Source: Pectobacterium polonicum (GTDB taxonomy: Bacteria > Pseudomonadota > Gammaproteobacteria > Enterobacterales > Enterobacteriaceae). Taken from it: 64,000 nt of DNA. The position numbers and the translations under genes were made by a program. The notes under the pieces were generated by a model, which worked only from the letters and a program-made list of their open reading frames with translations, had not been told where the DNA came from and ran no database searches. Below are positions 8,986 to 18,204 of the stretch, piece after piece. Where the stretch lies: the NCBI RefSeq assembly GCF_005497185.1, contig NZ_RJTN01000014.1:57947-121946 (forward strand). Direction: 5' to 3'. The stretch's first letter is position 1. Every line of letters begins with the position of its first letter.

Positions 8986-10164
8986 TTAACGTTTTACCCA
9001 ACCCAGCGTGCGACGGGCAAAGGCATCGCGCATCAGCGGCAGGTTATTCATGGCGATCAGACCCAAATTACGACTGACGGTCAGCGCGGTATAGCGGTTA
9101 GCGAACAGTCTGACCAGACCATCGGTAATCGCCACGGTGGCGTGTTGGTCGGGTTCACGCCGTTGCTGATAGCGGCTGAGCACCGTGTATTGGCCGATAT
9201 CCTGCTGCTTTTTCGCCGCATCGACGATAGTCTCCGCCAGCGACATCACATCGCGAATCCCCAGATTAAAGCCTTGTCCGGCAATGGGGTGCAGCGTTTG
9301 TGCTGCATTGCCTACCAGCGCCAGCCGATGACTGATGTGCTGGTTGGCAGTTAGCAAGCGCAGCGGGTAGCTGTGGCGTTCGCCGATGTGGGTAAACTGC
9401 CCCAGACGCCAGCCAAAAGCCTGCTGTAACTGCTGGCGAAATTCGGTTTCGCTCCATCCATCGATCTCAGCTTGACGATGTTTATCATGGCACCAGACGA
9501 GTGAGCTGCGGCCGTTATTCATCGGTAAGAGCGCCAGCGGGCCATGCGGGGTAAACCGCTCAAATGCCCGCCCGCGATGGGGTTCGGTGGTGGTCACGTT
9601 GGCAATAACCGCGACCTGATCATACTCATGCTGTTGCCAGTGAATGCCGCAGGATTGTGACAACATGGAGTGCGATCCATCGGCAGCCACCAGTAGCTGG
9701 CCTGTTAGCTCCGTTCCGTTGTCTAGCGTTAGCGTCGCATTCTCTTGCGTCCGCGTGACGGCAACGACTTTGGCTGGACAGTGCAGGCGTACGCCGGGGG
9801 CTTGTTGCAGCAGAGAAAACAGGCGTTGCCCGACGTCGTGCAGTTCAACCACATGGCCCAATGCCTGAACGTGGTAGTCCGACGCGTGCAGATCCACTGC
9901 GCTGGCATGTCCACGTTCGCTGACATGAATGTCGGTAATCGCGGTCGCATGACCCGACAGGGCTTGCCAGATACCCAGCGTCGCCAACTGCTGGCGTGTG
10001 CCATCGGACAGCGCAATCGCGCGTGCGTCAAAGCCCGGATGTTCCCTCTCGAGCGGGGAATAGGCCTCAACCAGCTCGACCGGGATCGTACCTTGAGAAA
10101 GCCGCGATATTGCCAGCGCTAGCGTCGCGCCTGCCATTCCGCCACCAACAATCATGACCGCCAT
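8986..10164 (-). CDS. ubiH: 2-octaprenyl-6-methoxyphenol hydroxylase (ubiquinone biosynthesis)
   Basis: A 392-residue FAD monooxygenase and paralogue of UbiI that adds the C1 hydroxyl in aerobic ubiquinone synthesis. Its motifs are VGGGMAGATLALA at the very N-terminus, VAADGSHSML near residue 160 and GNAAQTLHPIAGQGFNLG near residue 285; the last is characteristic of UbiH. The start lies 25 bases after the pepP stop and ubiI follows 28 bases later, so the genes form one operon. Nothing unusual is seen. Confidence 0.95.
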   Translation of the reverse strand: MAVMIVGGGMAGATLALAISRLSQGTIPVELVEAYSPLEREHPGFDARAIALSDGTRQQLATLGIWQALSGHATAITDIHVSERGHASAVDLHASDYHVQALGHVVELHDVGQRLFSLLQQAPGVRLHCPAKVVAVTRTQENATLTLDNGTELTGQLLVAADGSHSMLSQSCGIHWQQHEYDQVAVIANVTTTEPHRGRAFERFTPHGPLALLPMNNGRSSLVWCHDKHRQAEIDGWSETEFRQQLQQAFGWRLGQFTHIGERHSYPLRLLTANQHISHRLALVGNAAQTLHPIAGQGFNLGIRDVMSLAETIVDAAKKQQDIGQYTVLSRYQQRREPDQHATVAITDGLVRLFANRYTALTVSRNLGLIAMNNLPLMRDAFARRTLGWVKR

Positions 10165-10189
10165 GTTTTAGTCCTGTTGAAAAAGCGAT

Positions 10190-11515
10190 TTATGCTTGTT
10201 TGCCATGTTGCTGTGCCATCAGCGCTTCGATGGCATCGGCGTCTTTGACCACGCTAGCCGTCAGGTTTTCATTACCGTTTTCGGTGATGACGATGTTGTC
10301 TTCGATACGCACACCGATTCCCCGGTACTGCTGTGGCACTTTGGCATCGGGCGCGATGTAAAGACCTGGCTCGATGGTCAGTACCATTCCGGGCTCAAGT
10401 GGGCGACCTCGGTCTGTTGTGCCGTAGTTGCCGACGTCGTGTACGTCCAGACCCAGCCAATGGCTGAGACCATGCATAAAGAATTGGCGGTGTGCCTGTT
10501 CGGCAATCAGTTCTTCTACTTCACCCTTCAGTATACCGAGCTTGATGAGCCCGTTAACCATGATGCGCACCACTTCTTCGTTTACGTCGCGAATGCTGCG
10601 ACCCGGCCCGAATAGCTCCAGCGCGCGCAGCTGTGAGCGCAGTACGATGTCGTAAATGGCCCGCTGCGGCGCGGTAAATTTACCGTTGACGGGGAAGGTA
10701 CGGGTAATATCGCCAGCATAGCTTTTGTATTCACAGCCCGCGTCAATCAGCACCAGATCGCCGTCGCGCATTTGCGTTTCGTTCTCGGTGTAATGCAGGA
10801 TGCAGGCGTTGTCACCGCTGCCAACAATGGTGTTGTAAGACGGGTAGCGCGCGCCGTGACGAGTAAATTCGTGGTGAATCTCGCCTTCAAGCTGATATTC
10901 ATACATGCCGGGACGGCATTTTTGCATAGCGCGCGTGTGAGCCAGCGCGGTAATTTCGCAAGCGCGGCGCATGACGCTGATTTCTTCCGGTGATTTGAAC
11001 AGGCGCATCTCATGTACCCACGGACGCCAGTCGGTCAGCGTAGCGGGGGCGGCAAATCCTTGACGGGTGCCGTTGCGCAGAGTCTCCAGTGCGGTGAAGA
11101 CCAGCTTGTCGGCGTAATCGTACTGCCCCTGCGCGTGGTACACCACGTCCAATCCATTCAATAACAGATGCAGCTGTGCGCTGATTTCGCCAAACGGCAG
11201 TGCGCGGTCAACGCCGAGTTTGGTGGGAGCGGCTTCCTGACCAAGACGACGACCAAACCAGATTTCAGCGGTCAGGTCACGCACGCGATTGAAGATGACG
11301 CTGTGATGGTGTTTGGCGTCGCTTTTTACCAGCAGTAGAACGGCTTCTGGCTCGTTGAACCCTGTGAAATACCAGAAATCGCTGTTTTGACGATAAGGAT
11401 AGTCACTGTCGGCATTGCGCTGCGCTTCCGGCGCGGCAAAAATAATCGCCGCGCTGCCCGGTGCCATTTTTTCTAACAGACCCTGACGACGACGAAGAAA
11501 TTCTTGTGGATTCAT
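10190..11515 (-). CDS. pepP: Xaa-Pro aminopeptidase (aminopeptidase P)
   Basis: A 441-residue M24 metallopeptidase that removes N-terminal residues preceding proline. The pita-bread catalytic domain carries the two metal-binding aspartates in LIDAGCEYKSYAGDITRTF, the histidine region FMHGLSHWLGLDVHDVG, and the glutamates in TIEPGLYI and IGVRIEDNIVI near the C-terminus. The open frame runs 53 codons further upstream, but the start at 11515 has an AGGAGCAGG ribosome-binding site and gives exactly the length of E. coli PepP. It lies between ygfB and ubiH, the standard enterobacterial order. Confidence 0.95.
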   Translation of the reverse strand: MNPQEFLRRRQGLLEKMAPGSAAIIFAAPEAQRNADSDYPYRQNSDFWYFTGFNEPEAVLLLVKSDAKHHHSVIFNRVRDLTAEIWFGRRLGQEAAPTKLGVDRALPFGEISAQLHLLLNGLDVVYHAQGQYDYADKLVFTALETLRNGTRQGFAAPATLTDWRPWVHEMRLFKSPEEISVMRRACEITALAHTRAMQKCRPGMYEYQLEGEIHHEFTRHGARYPSYNTIVGSGDNACILHYTENETQMRDGDLVLIDAGCEYKSYAGDITRTFPVNGKFTAPQRAIYDIVLRSQLRALELFGPGRSIRDVNEEVVRIMVNGLIKLGILKGEVEELIAEQAHRQFFMHGLSHWLGLDVHDVGNYGTTDRGRPLEPGMVLTIEPGLYIAPDAKVPQQYRGIGVRIEDNIVITENGNENLTASVVKDADAIEALMAQQHGKQA

Positions 11516-11576
11516 CACCTGCTCCTGAAAGTAGTCCGTGCGGTTGCTTTTCCCTTCCGCCCTGCGTAATACGGTA

Positions 11577-12164
11577 TTAGTGCAACGTTGGTTTTTGCTG
11601 TTCTGGCGCTGCCACAACGTGCTGGTTGGTAAATTCGGTATGGCACAAAATGGCAGAAAAGCGAACATACTCAATCACTTCTTCCAGTGATTGTTCCAAT
11701 TCTTCCTGATCTTCATCTTCGTCGTAGCCAAGCTGTGCGATATTGCGCAAATCGTCGATGGCTTCTTTCAACTCGCCCTTAACCTTGTTCAACTTCGGTT
11801 GAGCGACGCCCAGACCAAGCAGGAAATGGTTGACCCAACCTGCCAGTGCATCGGCGCGATCGAAGACGCTTACCTCGTCTTGCGAGTCATCTGGCAGGAA
11901 AAGCTGAAACAGGAAGCCGTCATCTTCCAGTGCTTCACGCGTAGCCTGATACAGATCCTGAAGCGGTTGCGACAGCGTTTGAGTAAACGCCATCCCTTCA
12001 TTCGTTAGTTCAAAAACCAGCGTTCTCCAACTGTCGTCATGGTTTCCACCACACAGCATTCCGCTGATCAAGCCGTGCATTTCTGCTGCGGTCAGCGCGA
12101 CTTGCTGTTGGTGAAGTAGTTGGTCAAGGCCTTCATAGGCAGGAAACGTATTCTCTATGGACAT
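11577..12164 (-). CDS. ygfB: YgfB family (UPF0149) protein
   Basis: A 195-residue acidic, all-helical protein of the YgfB/YecA-like UPF0149 family, found upstream of pepP throughout the Gammaproteobacteria. It begins [17 protein letters not shown] and contains [14 protein letters not shown] near residue 30. A highly acidic run ([15 protein letters not shown]) lies in the last third. Its biochemical role is not known from the sequence; regulatory roles have been reported in other species. It ends 61 bases before pepP and is divergent from zapA, 192 bases away. Confidence 0.92.
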   Translation of the reverse strand: MSIENTFPAYEGLDQLLHQQQVALTAAEMHGLISGMLCGGNHDDSWRTLVFELTNEGMAFTQTLSQPLQDLYQATREALEDDGFLFQLFLPDDSQDEVSVFDRADALAGWVNHFLLGLGVAQPKLNKVKGELKEAIDDLRNIAQLGYDEDEDQEELEQSLEEVIEYVRFSAILCHTEFTNQHVVAAPEQQKPTLH

Positions 12165-12356
12165 GCGGATTCGTCGTCGTTGGCTGCATTGGTTCGTGCT
12201 ATGCTACCACCAAGCTCCCTTTGGATTCCAGAAAGGGCTTGTATCTTAGATCTCGGCTATATATAGTGGCGCCCGCTTTAACGAACCCGATGTAACGGGT
12301 AATGCTCATGCTATGCGACACGCGGGCGCAAGAACGACAAAAGGCAGGAAGGTGGT

Positions 12357-12686
12357 ATGTCTGCACAACCAGTAGATATTCAAATTTTTGGCCGTTCGTT
12401 AAGAGTGAATTGTCCGCCAGAACAACAGGAAGCGTTGAATCAGGCAGCGGAAGATCTTAACCAGCGGTTGCAAGATCTTAAAGTTCGCACTAGAGTCACC
12501 AACACCGAGCAACTGGTGTTTATTGCCGCGCTGAATGTGTGTCATGAACTGGCGCAGGAACGGGGCAAAACGCGTGATTATGCGTCGAATATGGAACAGC
12601 GTATTCGTATGTTGCAGCAGACTATTGAGCAGGCGCTGCTGGAGCAGGGCAAGATCACGGAGCGTCAGGGCACGCAATTTGAATAA
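12357..12686 (+). CDS. zapA: Cell division protein ZapA
   Basis: A 109-residue cytoplasmic protein that binds and bundles FtsZ filaments at mid-cell. The N-terminal globular domain contains [15 protein letters not shown]. The C-terminal half is the long coiled-coil helix through which ZapA dimerises and tetramerises (about residues 65-100, [17 protein letters not shown] and onward). Length is identical to E. coli ZapA. An AGGAAGG ribosome-binding site precedes the ATG. It is followed by 6S RNA and fau, exactly as in E. coli. Confidence 0.95.
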   Translation: MSAQPVDIQIFGRSLRVNCPPEQQEALNQAAEDLNQRLQDLKVRTRVTNTEQLVFIAALNVCHELAQERGKTRDYASNMEQRIRMLQQTIEQALLEQGKITERQGTQFE

Positions 12687-12760
12687 CGTCGTATTTTGAC
12701 AAAAGTACGGTGTTTTTACGCGATAAGACGTGCTAAGGTTTATCGCGAGTAACGAATAAA

Positions 12761-12944
12761 ATTTCTCTGAGATGTTTGTCAGCGGGTCAGTCCCCTGAGC
12801 CGATATTTCATACCAAACAGAATGTAATGCTCTGCGGTTGGTGAGCACGCTCGGTTCGTCCGAGAAGCCTTAAGACTGCGACGTTATGTTCACCTTGAAC
12901 CAAGGGTTCAAGGGTTACAGCCTGCGGCGGCATCTCGGAGATTC
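12761..12944 (+). ncRNA. ssrS: 6S RNA
   Basis: A 184-base segment between zapA and fau that closely matches E. coli 6S RNA, including the complementary ends (ATTTCTCTGAGATG at the start and CATCTCGGAGATTC at the end) that close the long hairpin. Internal stretches such as TCAGTCCCCTGAGCCGATAT, TCCGAGAAGCCTTAA and CCTTGAACCAAGGGTTCAAG are recognisable. 6S RNA mimics an open promoter, binds sigma-70 RNA polymerase in stationary phase and is normally processed from a transcript that includes fau. Ends are set by comparison with E. coli. Confidence 0.96.
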
Positions 12945-12984
12945 CCTTTCTTTTATCACTCTTGACCCGTGGCGAATGTAGCCC

Positions 12985-13626
12985 ATGTCATCTTCTGAAC
13001 CGTCAATTTTTCCCGACCCCTCATTCTCTTCTACGGCAGCATCACGCCAGCAGATTCGTCAGGCTGTGCGCCAGCGTCGACGCTTATTGACGCCGGAACA
13101 GCAGGCGTACTTTGCGCAGCAGGTGTGTGAAGGCGTCATGACGCACCCGAAAGTCCTACAAGCAGATAGCGTAGCAATCTTTCTGTCGTTTGACGGCGAG
13201 CTAGATACCTCCCCGCTGATTCAACAGCTATGGCAGCAGGGGAAGCGCGTTTACTTGCCGGTGCTGCATCCGTTTCGTGCCGGGCATCTGCTGTTCCTGC
13301 GCTATGCGCCAGATACTGAGCTGGTGCGCAATCGTCTGAAGATTATGGAACCGCGTCTGGATGTACGGCAGGTGTTGCCATTACCACAGTTGGATATTCT
13401 GCTGACGCCGCTGGTGGCGTTTGATCATCAGGGGCAGCGCTTGGGTATGGGCGGCGGTTTTTACGACCGTACGTTGCAGTATCGTCGTCATACGGACAGC
13501 GGGCCTTATCCGATGGGGCTGGCTCACGATTGTCAGCAGGTTGATGAACTGCCAGTGGAAAGTTGGGACATTCCGCTGCCGGAAATTATTACCCCCTCCC
13601 ACCATTGGCAGTGGAACACGCGCTAG
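12985..13626 (+). CDS. fau: 5-formyltetrahydrofolate cyclo-ligase
   Basis: A 213-residue cytoplasmic enzyme (YgfA) that uses ATP to convert 5-formyl-THF to 5,10-methenyl-THF. Family hallmarks are RQAVRQRRRLLTPEQQ near the N-terminus, IFLSFDGELDT in the middle and the catalytic loop LGMGGGFYDRTL near residue 153. It is about 30 residues longer than the E. coli protein because of a Ser/Pro-rich N-terminal extension; no later ATG or good ribosome-binding site suggests another start. It follows 6S RNA directly. The stop codon overlaps the convergent nadR stop by four bases. In E. coli serA lies nearby rather than nadR. Confidence 0.92.
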   Translation: MSSSEPSIFPDPSFSSTAASRQQIRQAVRQRRRLLTPEQQAYFAQQVCEGVMTHPKVLQADSVAIFLSFDGELDTSPLIQQLWQQGKRVYLPVLHPFRAGHLLFLRYAPDTELVRNRLKIMEPRLDVRQVLPLPQLDILLTPLVAFDHQGQRLGMGGGFYDRTLQYRRHTDSGPYPMGLAHDCQQVDELPVESWDIPLPEIITPSHHWQWNTR

Positions 13627-14876
13627 TTTTTTATCTGTTCAGGTGACCGATCGTGACCCAGCATTTGCTGTACCAGTTCCACACAGTGCAGGAAACGCGA
13701 ATCGTAGTCCGATTCTTTGATGTAAACGTAGGGGATATTATTTTTAGCCAGCATCGTTTTCAGCAGGTTCTGGAATTCCGACCGGGCGGTGGTACTGCCT
13801 AAACTGCGCAGCCCATCGGCTACCCAAGGCGTGTTATTTTCCAACAAAATCACCAGATCGAAGCGGTATTCGTCGACCAGCGCCTGAACGAACGGGTGTT
13901 CACGCCCTTCATACTTTTTGCAGAATGCCTGCGTGGTGACAAAATCGGTGTCGATAAAGGCCACTTTATTGGCGTATTTGACTGCAAAATCAATGTACTG
14001 TGCTTGGCCCAGCGCGATCTTGTCGTAGTCGGAATACTGCAACGCCATCTCGTCGCCACCCAGATGGGAGAACACGTAATCGCGGCCATATTCCCAGGCG
14101 CTGGTGGTGTTGAAGATATTCGCCAGTTTGTTCACCAGCGTGGATTTGCCGCTGGATTCTCCGCCAAGAATAGCAACGGTACGCACAAAGAACGGCTTCA
14201 CTTCGGTCGGGATATAGTCCCAGTAACGGAAAGGATCGTGGCGAATCTGCGAACCGCTGATGTTCATGAACGATCGCTGTGGGTCGATCAAGACCGCCTC
14301 AATCCCCAGATGCTCGCGATATTGCGCGGCATCCTGTTCTTCGCTGGTGTAGACGAAATTGGGCGTGATGCTTTTTTCCTGCATGAACGCCTGAATCCCT
14401 TTACTCCACACATCCCAGCCGTGCGGATAGGGCTCCATCCCTTGCTCATTAAAAGCGTGAATATGAATATTTTTCTGATATTTAAAGGTTTGCAGCAGCC
14501 AGCGCAGGCGGTCGCTGACGGTGGGCTGCTGTGACATCGAACTGTTCTCAAACAGCAGACGGTCGCGCGGCTCGTCGTAGCCTAAAATCACATGCAGTTC
14601 ATCGACCTGACTACAGGCGCGCTGAATCAGATAAATATGGCCAGTGTGTAGCGGATAGAACTTACCGAAGACAATACCAATATTCTTTTCGTAGCGCGGG
14701 AATTCCAGCTCGAGAAAACGATGCAGTGCTTCCAGTTTCTGGGCGCTAGGGCTTTTGATTTTGGCATTAAGTAGTTGACTGAGATAGCCTTTGGTCATAT
14801 CGGTTGCGTCGGCAACCTGCTGTAGGGTGCAACCCTTCTGGCGGATAGCGGATTTCAGGTAATCAAATGATGACAT
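13623..14876 (-). CDS. nadR: NadR: NAD repressor, NMN adenylyltransferase and ribosylnicotinamide kinase
   Basis: A 417-residue trifunctional protein of NAD metabolism. Residues 1-60 form a helix-turn-helix repressor domain (QVADATDMTKGYLSQLL). Residues about 63-225 are the nucleotidyltransferase domain with GKFYPLHTGH (71-80) and ISGSQIR (206-212). The remainder is the ribosylnicotinamide kinase with the P-loop GGESSGKST (238-246). It is downstream of radA and serB on the same strand, 64 bases after radA... the usual serB-radA-nadR order. The presence of the HTH domain suggests that NAD-dependent repression of nad genes is kept. Confidence 0.96.
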   Translation of the reverse strand: MSSFDYLKSAIRQKGCTLQQVADATDMTKGYLSQLLNAKIKSPSAQKLEALHRFLELEFPRYEKNIGIVFGKFYPLHTGHIYLIQRACSQVDELHVILGYDEPRDRLLFENSSMSQQPTVSDRLRWLLQTFKYQKNIHIHAFNEQGMEPYPHGWDVWSKGIQAFMQEKSITPNFVYTSEEQDAAQYREHLGIEAVLIDPQRSFMNISGSQIRHDPFRYWDYIPTEVKPFFVRTVAILGGESSGKSTLVNKLANIFNTTSAWEYGRDYVFSHLGGDEMALQYSDYDKIALGQAQYIDFAVKYANKVAFIDTDFVTTQAFCKKYEGREHPFVQALVDEYRFDLVILLENNTPWVADGLRSLGSTTARSEFQNLLKTMLAKNNIPYVYIKESDYDSRFLHCVELVQQMLGHDRSPEQIKN

Positions 14877-14940
14877 GGTGCAACACTCTTGTTTAGCTTA
14901 CTAAACAACATACCACAGAATACCGCTTTCTGTGGCTTGT

Positions 14941-16323
14941 TTAGAGATCGTCGAGGATCGCCAGGGCGTCGGCCAGCTTTTTCACGCCGAACACCTGCAT
15001 GCTGGCTGGGGCTTTCTTCGGCATATTGGCATGAGGAACGATGGCACGTTTAAAACCGTGTTTGGCGGCTTCGGTAATCCGCTCTTGTCCGCTGGGAACT
15101 GGACGAATTTCGCCCGCCAGACCGACTTCACCGAAGATGACCAGATCCTGCGGCAGCGGGCGGTCACGGAAGCTGGAAACCAGCGAGAGCAGCAATGCCA
15201 GATCGGCGCTGGTTTCGGTGACTTTGACGCCGCCGACGACATTCACGAATACATCCTGATCCGACATCTGCAAGCCGCCGTGGCGATGCAGTACTGCCAG
15301 CAGAATCGCCAGGCGGTTTTGCTCCAGCCCCACGGCGACGCGACGCGGATTAGCCATCATCGATTGATCGACCAGCGCCTGAATCTCAACCAGCAGCGGG
15401 CGCGTGCCTTCCCACACCACCATGACCGAACTGCCGGACGTCACTTCATCTCCGCGACTGAGGAAAATGGCTGACGGGTTGCTGATCTCACGCAGTCCTT
15501 GTTCCGTCATGGCGAACACGCCTAACTCATTGACGGCACCGAAACGGTTTTTATGGCTGCGTAGCGTGCGGAAGCGCGAATCGGCATCGCCGTCCAGCAG
15601 CACGGAGCAGTCGATGCAGTGTTCCAAGACTTTCGGCCCGGCGAGTGAACCGTCTTTGGTGACGTGGCCGACCATTACGATAGCCACGCCGCGCGTTTTG
15701 GCGAAGCGCGTCAGGTAGGCGGCGGTTTCACGCACCTGTGCGACACTTCCGGGGGATGATTGAATATCGGCAAGATGCATGACCTGAATGGAGTCGATCA
15801 CCATCAATTTCGGCTGTTCCTGCTCGGCAATCAGGCAAATCTGTTCGATGCTGGTTTCCGACAGCATGTTGAGATTCTGCGTCGGCAGATTGAGGCGATG
15901 TGCCCGCATTGCCACCTGTTGTAGTGATTCTTCACCGGTGACGTACAGGGTCTTCATATTTTCTGACAGCTTGCACAGCGTTTGCAGCAGCAGGGTACTT
16001 TTGCCCGCGCCGGGGTTGCCGCCGATCAGGATCGCGCTGCCCGGAACGACGCCGCCGCCCAGAACGCGATCAAATTCCTGAAAGCCAGTGGAAAAGCGGG
16101 GCAACGCTTCAAGGCTGATTTCTGAGAGCTTTTGCACCCGGCTGACGCCAGCACTCTCACCCGCATAGCCGGTGAGGCGGTCGGAGCGTGATACGGATGC
16201 CGACGCCAGGCGAACTTCAGTAATGGTATTCCAGGCGTGGCAGGCGCTGCACTGCCCTTGCCAGCGCGGGTAATCCGCCCCGCATTCATTACATACAAAC
16301 GCCCGTTTGACGGCTTTTGCCAC
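14941..16323 (-). CDS. radA: DNA repair protein RadA (branch-migration factor)
   Basis: A 460-residue RecA-like helicase that drives branch migration in recombination intermediates. It has the N-terminal zinc finger with C11, C14, C25 and C28, a Walker A motif GGNPGAGKST (101-110), the RadA-specific KNRFG motif (258-262), and a C-terminal Lon-protease-like domain (GGVKVTETSADLALLLS region, then VGLAGEIRPV). Length equals E. coli RadA. The gene begins 17 bases after serB, so the two are co-transcribed. Confidence 0.97.
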   Translation of the reverse strand: MAKAVKRAFVCNECGADYPRWQGQCSACHAWNTITEVRLASASVSRSDRLTGYAGESAGVSRVQKLSEISLEALPRFSTGFQEFDRVLGGGVVPGSAILIGGNPGAGKSTLLLQTLCKLSENMKTLYVTGEESLQQVAMRAHRLNLPTQNLNMLSETSIEQICLIAEQEQPKLMVIDSIQVMHLADIQSSPGSVAQVRETAAYLTRFAKTRGVAIVMVGHVTKDGSLAGPKVLEHCIDCSVLLDGDADSRFRTLRSHKNRFGAVNELGVFAMTEQGLREISNPSAIFLSRGDEVTSGSSVMVVWEGTRPLLVEIQALVDQSMMANPRRVAVGLEQNRLAILLAVLHRHGGLQMSDQDVFVNVVGGVKVTETSADLALLLSLVSSFRDRPLPQDLVIFGEVGLAGEIRPVPSGQERITEAAKHGFKRAIVPHANMPKKAPASMQVFGVKKLADALAILDDL

Positions 16324-16340
16324 GGTTCACCTCCTACTCA

Positions 16341-17318
16341 TTAACGCTTTTCGTGTCTCATGCTGCCGCTGAGGATGCAAAGCACGCCAGTCAGATCGGC
16401 ATGACGGATCGTCACCGCAGCCTGTTCATTGACCTTGGGTTTAGCGTGATAGGCAATGCCTAAGCTGGCGGTCTTGATCATCGGAAGATCGTTTGCGCCG
16501 TCCCCGATGGCAACGGTCTGGTGCATGGGGATTTCCAGCTTTTCTGCCAACTGTTGCAGCGTAGTGGCTTTATATTTTGCATCGACAATCGTGCCGATGA
16601 CTTCACCCGTCAGCTTGCCGTCTTGCATGCCTAATTCGTTGGCAACGGCGGCGACCAGACCTAGCTCGTCACGCAGATAATCGGCAAAGTAGGTAAACCC
16701 GCCCGACGCAATCGCAACGTGCCAGCCTGCTTCCTGAAGCTGGCTAACCATATGGGTTAGGCCTGGCATCAGCGGTAGGGTTTTGCGTACCGTCTGTAAA
16801 ATAGTGGCGTCGGCACCTTTTAATGTCCCTACGCGCTGGCGTAGGCTGGCGGCGAAATCTAGCTCGCCCCGCATCGCGCGTTCGGTGACTTCCGCCACCA
16901 GCTCGCCCGTGCCTGCCAGCTTGGCGATTTCATCAATGCATTCGATCTGAATCGCGGTGGAATCCATGTCCATCACCAGTAAACCCGGTGACCGCAGCGT
17001 TGGTGCGTTACGCATGGCCGCAACATCGATGCCCAACTCGTGAGCCAGCTTGGTGGCGCGTGGCGTCAGCGTCCCCGCCAAACGGACGACCTGATAATCG
17101 CCCACATTCCAGGCGCTCACAATAACCATGGCGCTCCCTAGCTTACGCTGGTAGCGGGAAATCAGGTTTTTATCGAGGACATCGCTATAAATCAGCCAGC
17201 CGGTGTCACCCGCGCGGTAGTCAAGCGGCATCACTTCGTCACCGCTCAGTGATAATGGCAGTCCCGGCCAACAGTTGATCTCATCTGGGAGATCACAATA
17301 GGTCAGACTATTCGACAT
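16341..17318 (-). CDS. serB: Phosphoserine phosphatase
   Basis: A 325-residue HAD-superfamily enzyme that catalyses the last step of serine synthesis, phosphoserine to serine. The nucleophile motif DMDST is at 117-121, with the acidic loop ECIDE shortly after. Later motifs are SGGFTYFADYL and GDGANDLPMI, the Mg-binding aspartates. The open frame continues upstream to 17414, but the N-terminus MSNSLTYCDLPDEI matches enterobacterial SerB. It is divergent from smp, with about 156 bases between the two start codons. Confidence 0.95.
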   Translation of the reverse strand: MSNSLTYCDLPDEINCWPGLPLSLSGDEVMPLDYRAGDTGWLIYSDVLDKNLISRYQRKLGSAMVIVSAWNVGDYQVVRLAGTLTPRATKLAHELGIDVAAMRNAPTLRSPGLLVMDMDSTAIQIECIDEIAKLAGTGELVAEVTERAMRGELDFAASLRQRVGTLKGADATILQTVRKTLPLMPGLTHMVSQLQEAGWHVAIASGGFTYFADYLRDELGLVAAVANELGMQDGKLTGEVIGTIVDAKYKATTLQQLAEKLEIPMHQTVAIGDGANDLPMIKTASLGIAYHAKPKVNEQAAVTIRHADLTGVLCILSGSMRHEKR

Positions 17319-17474
17319 GGGGAAAATCCTCTGCTGGCAGTAGTGCGATAAAGTCGTGCGATAAAAAGGGATGCGGCGTCGACCAAACATATCCCTCCAA
17401 AAACTGGGCAACAAGCTATCCTATCGCTGGCGCTTCTGGCAACATGAAAGTATCCAAATCGTGTAAGGATTATC

Positions 17475-18155
17475 ATGGTTCGCGCCCGGTTGAAATTTCG
17501 TCTACACCGCACGGCAATTGTGCTGATTTGCCTCGCCCTGCTGGTGGTATTAATGCAAGGTGCGTCCTATTTCAGTTTAAGCCACCAGATGGCGCGCTCT
17601 GAACAGGTCGAAGATCTGTCGCGCACGCTCTCCAGACAGGTGGCTTACAGCCTTTCGCCGCTGATGGGCAGCGTGGATGACAATGGTCAAAAGATTACGA
17701 CTATCCTCAAACAGCTTACCGATCATAGCCGTATTCTGGATGCTGGTGTGTATCAGCAGGACGGTTCGCTAGTGGCGCATGTTGGTGAACAGGTACAGCT
17801 GCGAGACCGACTGGCGCTGGACGGTAACCGTGTCGGTAGCTACTTTAACCATCAACTGGTGCAGCCCATTGAGGGAAAAGAAGGGCCTATCGGCTTCCTG
17901 CGCATCACGCTGGATACGCACGTGTTGGCGACTGAGGCCAGGCAGGTGGATAACACCACCAATATTCTGCGTCTGATGATCTTACTTTCGCTGGCTATCG
18001 GCATCATTCTGACCCGAACGCTGTTGCAGAATCGCCGTACTCGCTGGCAGCAGTCACCTTACCTTCTTACTGCGAGTACGCCAGTGAAAGAAGAAGACGA
18101 GGTAGAGAGCGATAGCGGGGCAGTGAGAAAGGATGGGGAAGAGAAACGCCTCTGA
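17475..18155 (+). CDS. ytjB: Smp/YtjB membrane protein
   Basis: A 226-residue protein of the enterobacterial Smp (YtjB, AhpA) family, always divergent from serB. It has a membrane segment at about residues 16-34 (AIVLICLALLVVLMQGASY), a periplasmic sensor-like domain of about 110 residues, and a second membrane segment at about 163-180 (LRLMILLSLAIGIILT), followed by a cytoplasmic tail rich in Glu and Lys. The architecture resembles the sensory half of a receptor without an output domain. The molecular function is not established. Confidence 0.9.
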   Translation: MVRARLKFRLHRTAIVLICLALLVVLMQGASYFSLSHQMARSEQVEDLSRTLSRQVAYSLSPLMGSVDDNGQKITTILKQLTDHSRILDAGVYQQDGSLVAHVGEQVQLRDRLALDGNRVGSYFNHQLVQPIEGKEGPIGFLRITLDTHVLATEARQVDNTTNILRLMILLSLAIGIILTRTLLQNRRTRWQQSPYLLTASTPVKEEDEVESDSGAVRKDGEEKRL

Positions 18156-18204
18156 TGCGCACGGCACCCCGTAAAAACGATCTGCTTCTACGGGGTCTAC
18201 GCGG

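Noticed and set aside
11516..11674. N-terminal extension of PepP
   Set aside because: The in-frame extension overlaps the end of ygfB and has no ribosome-binding site; the start at 11515 matches the E. coli length and has AGGAGC upstream.
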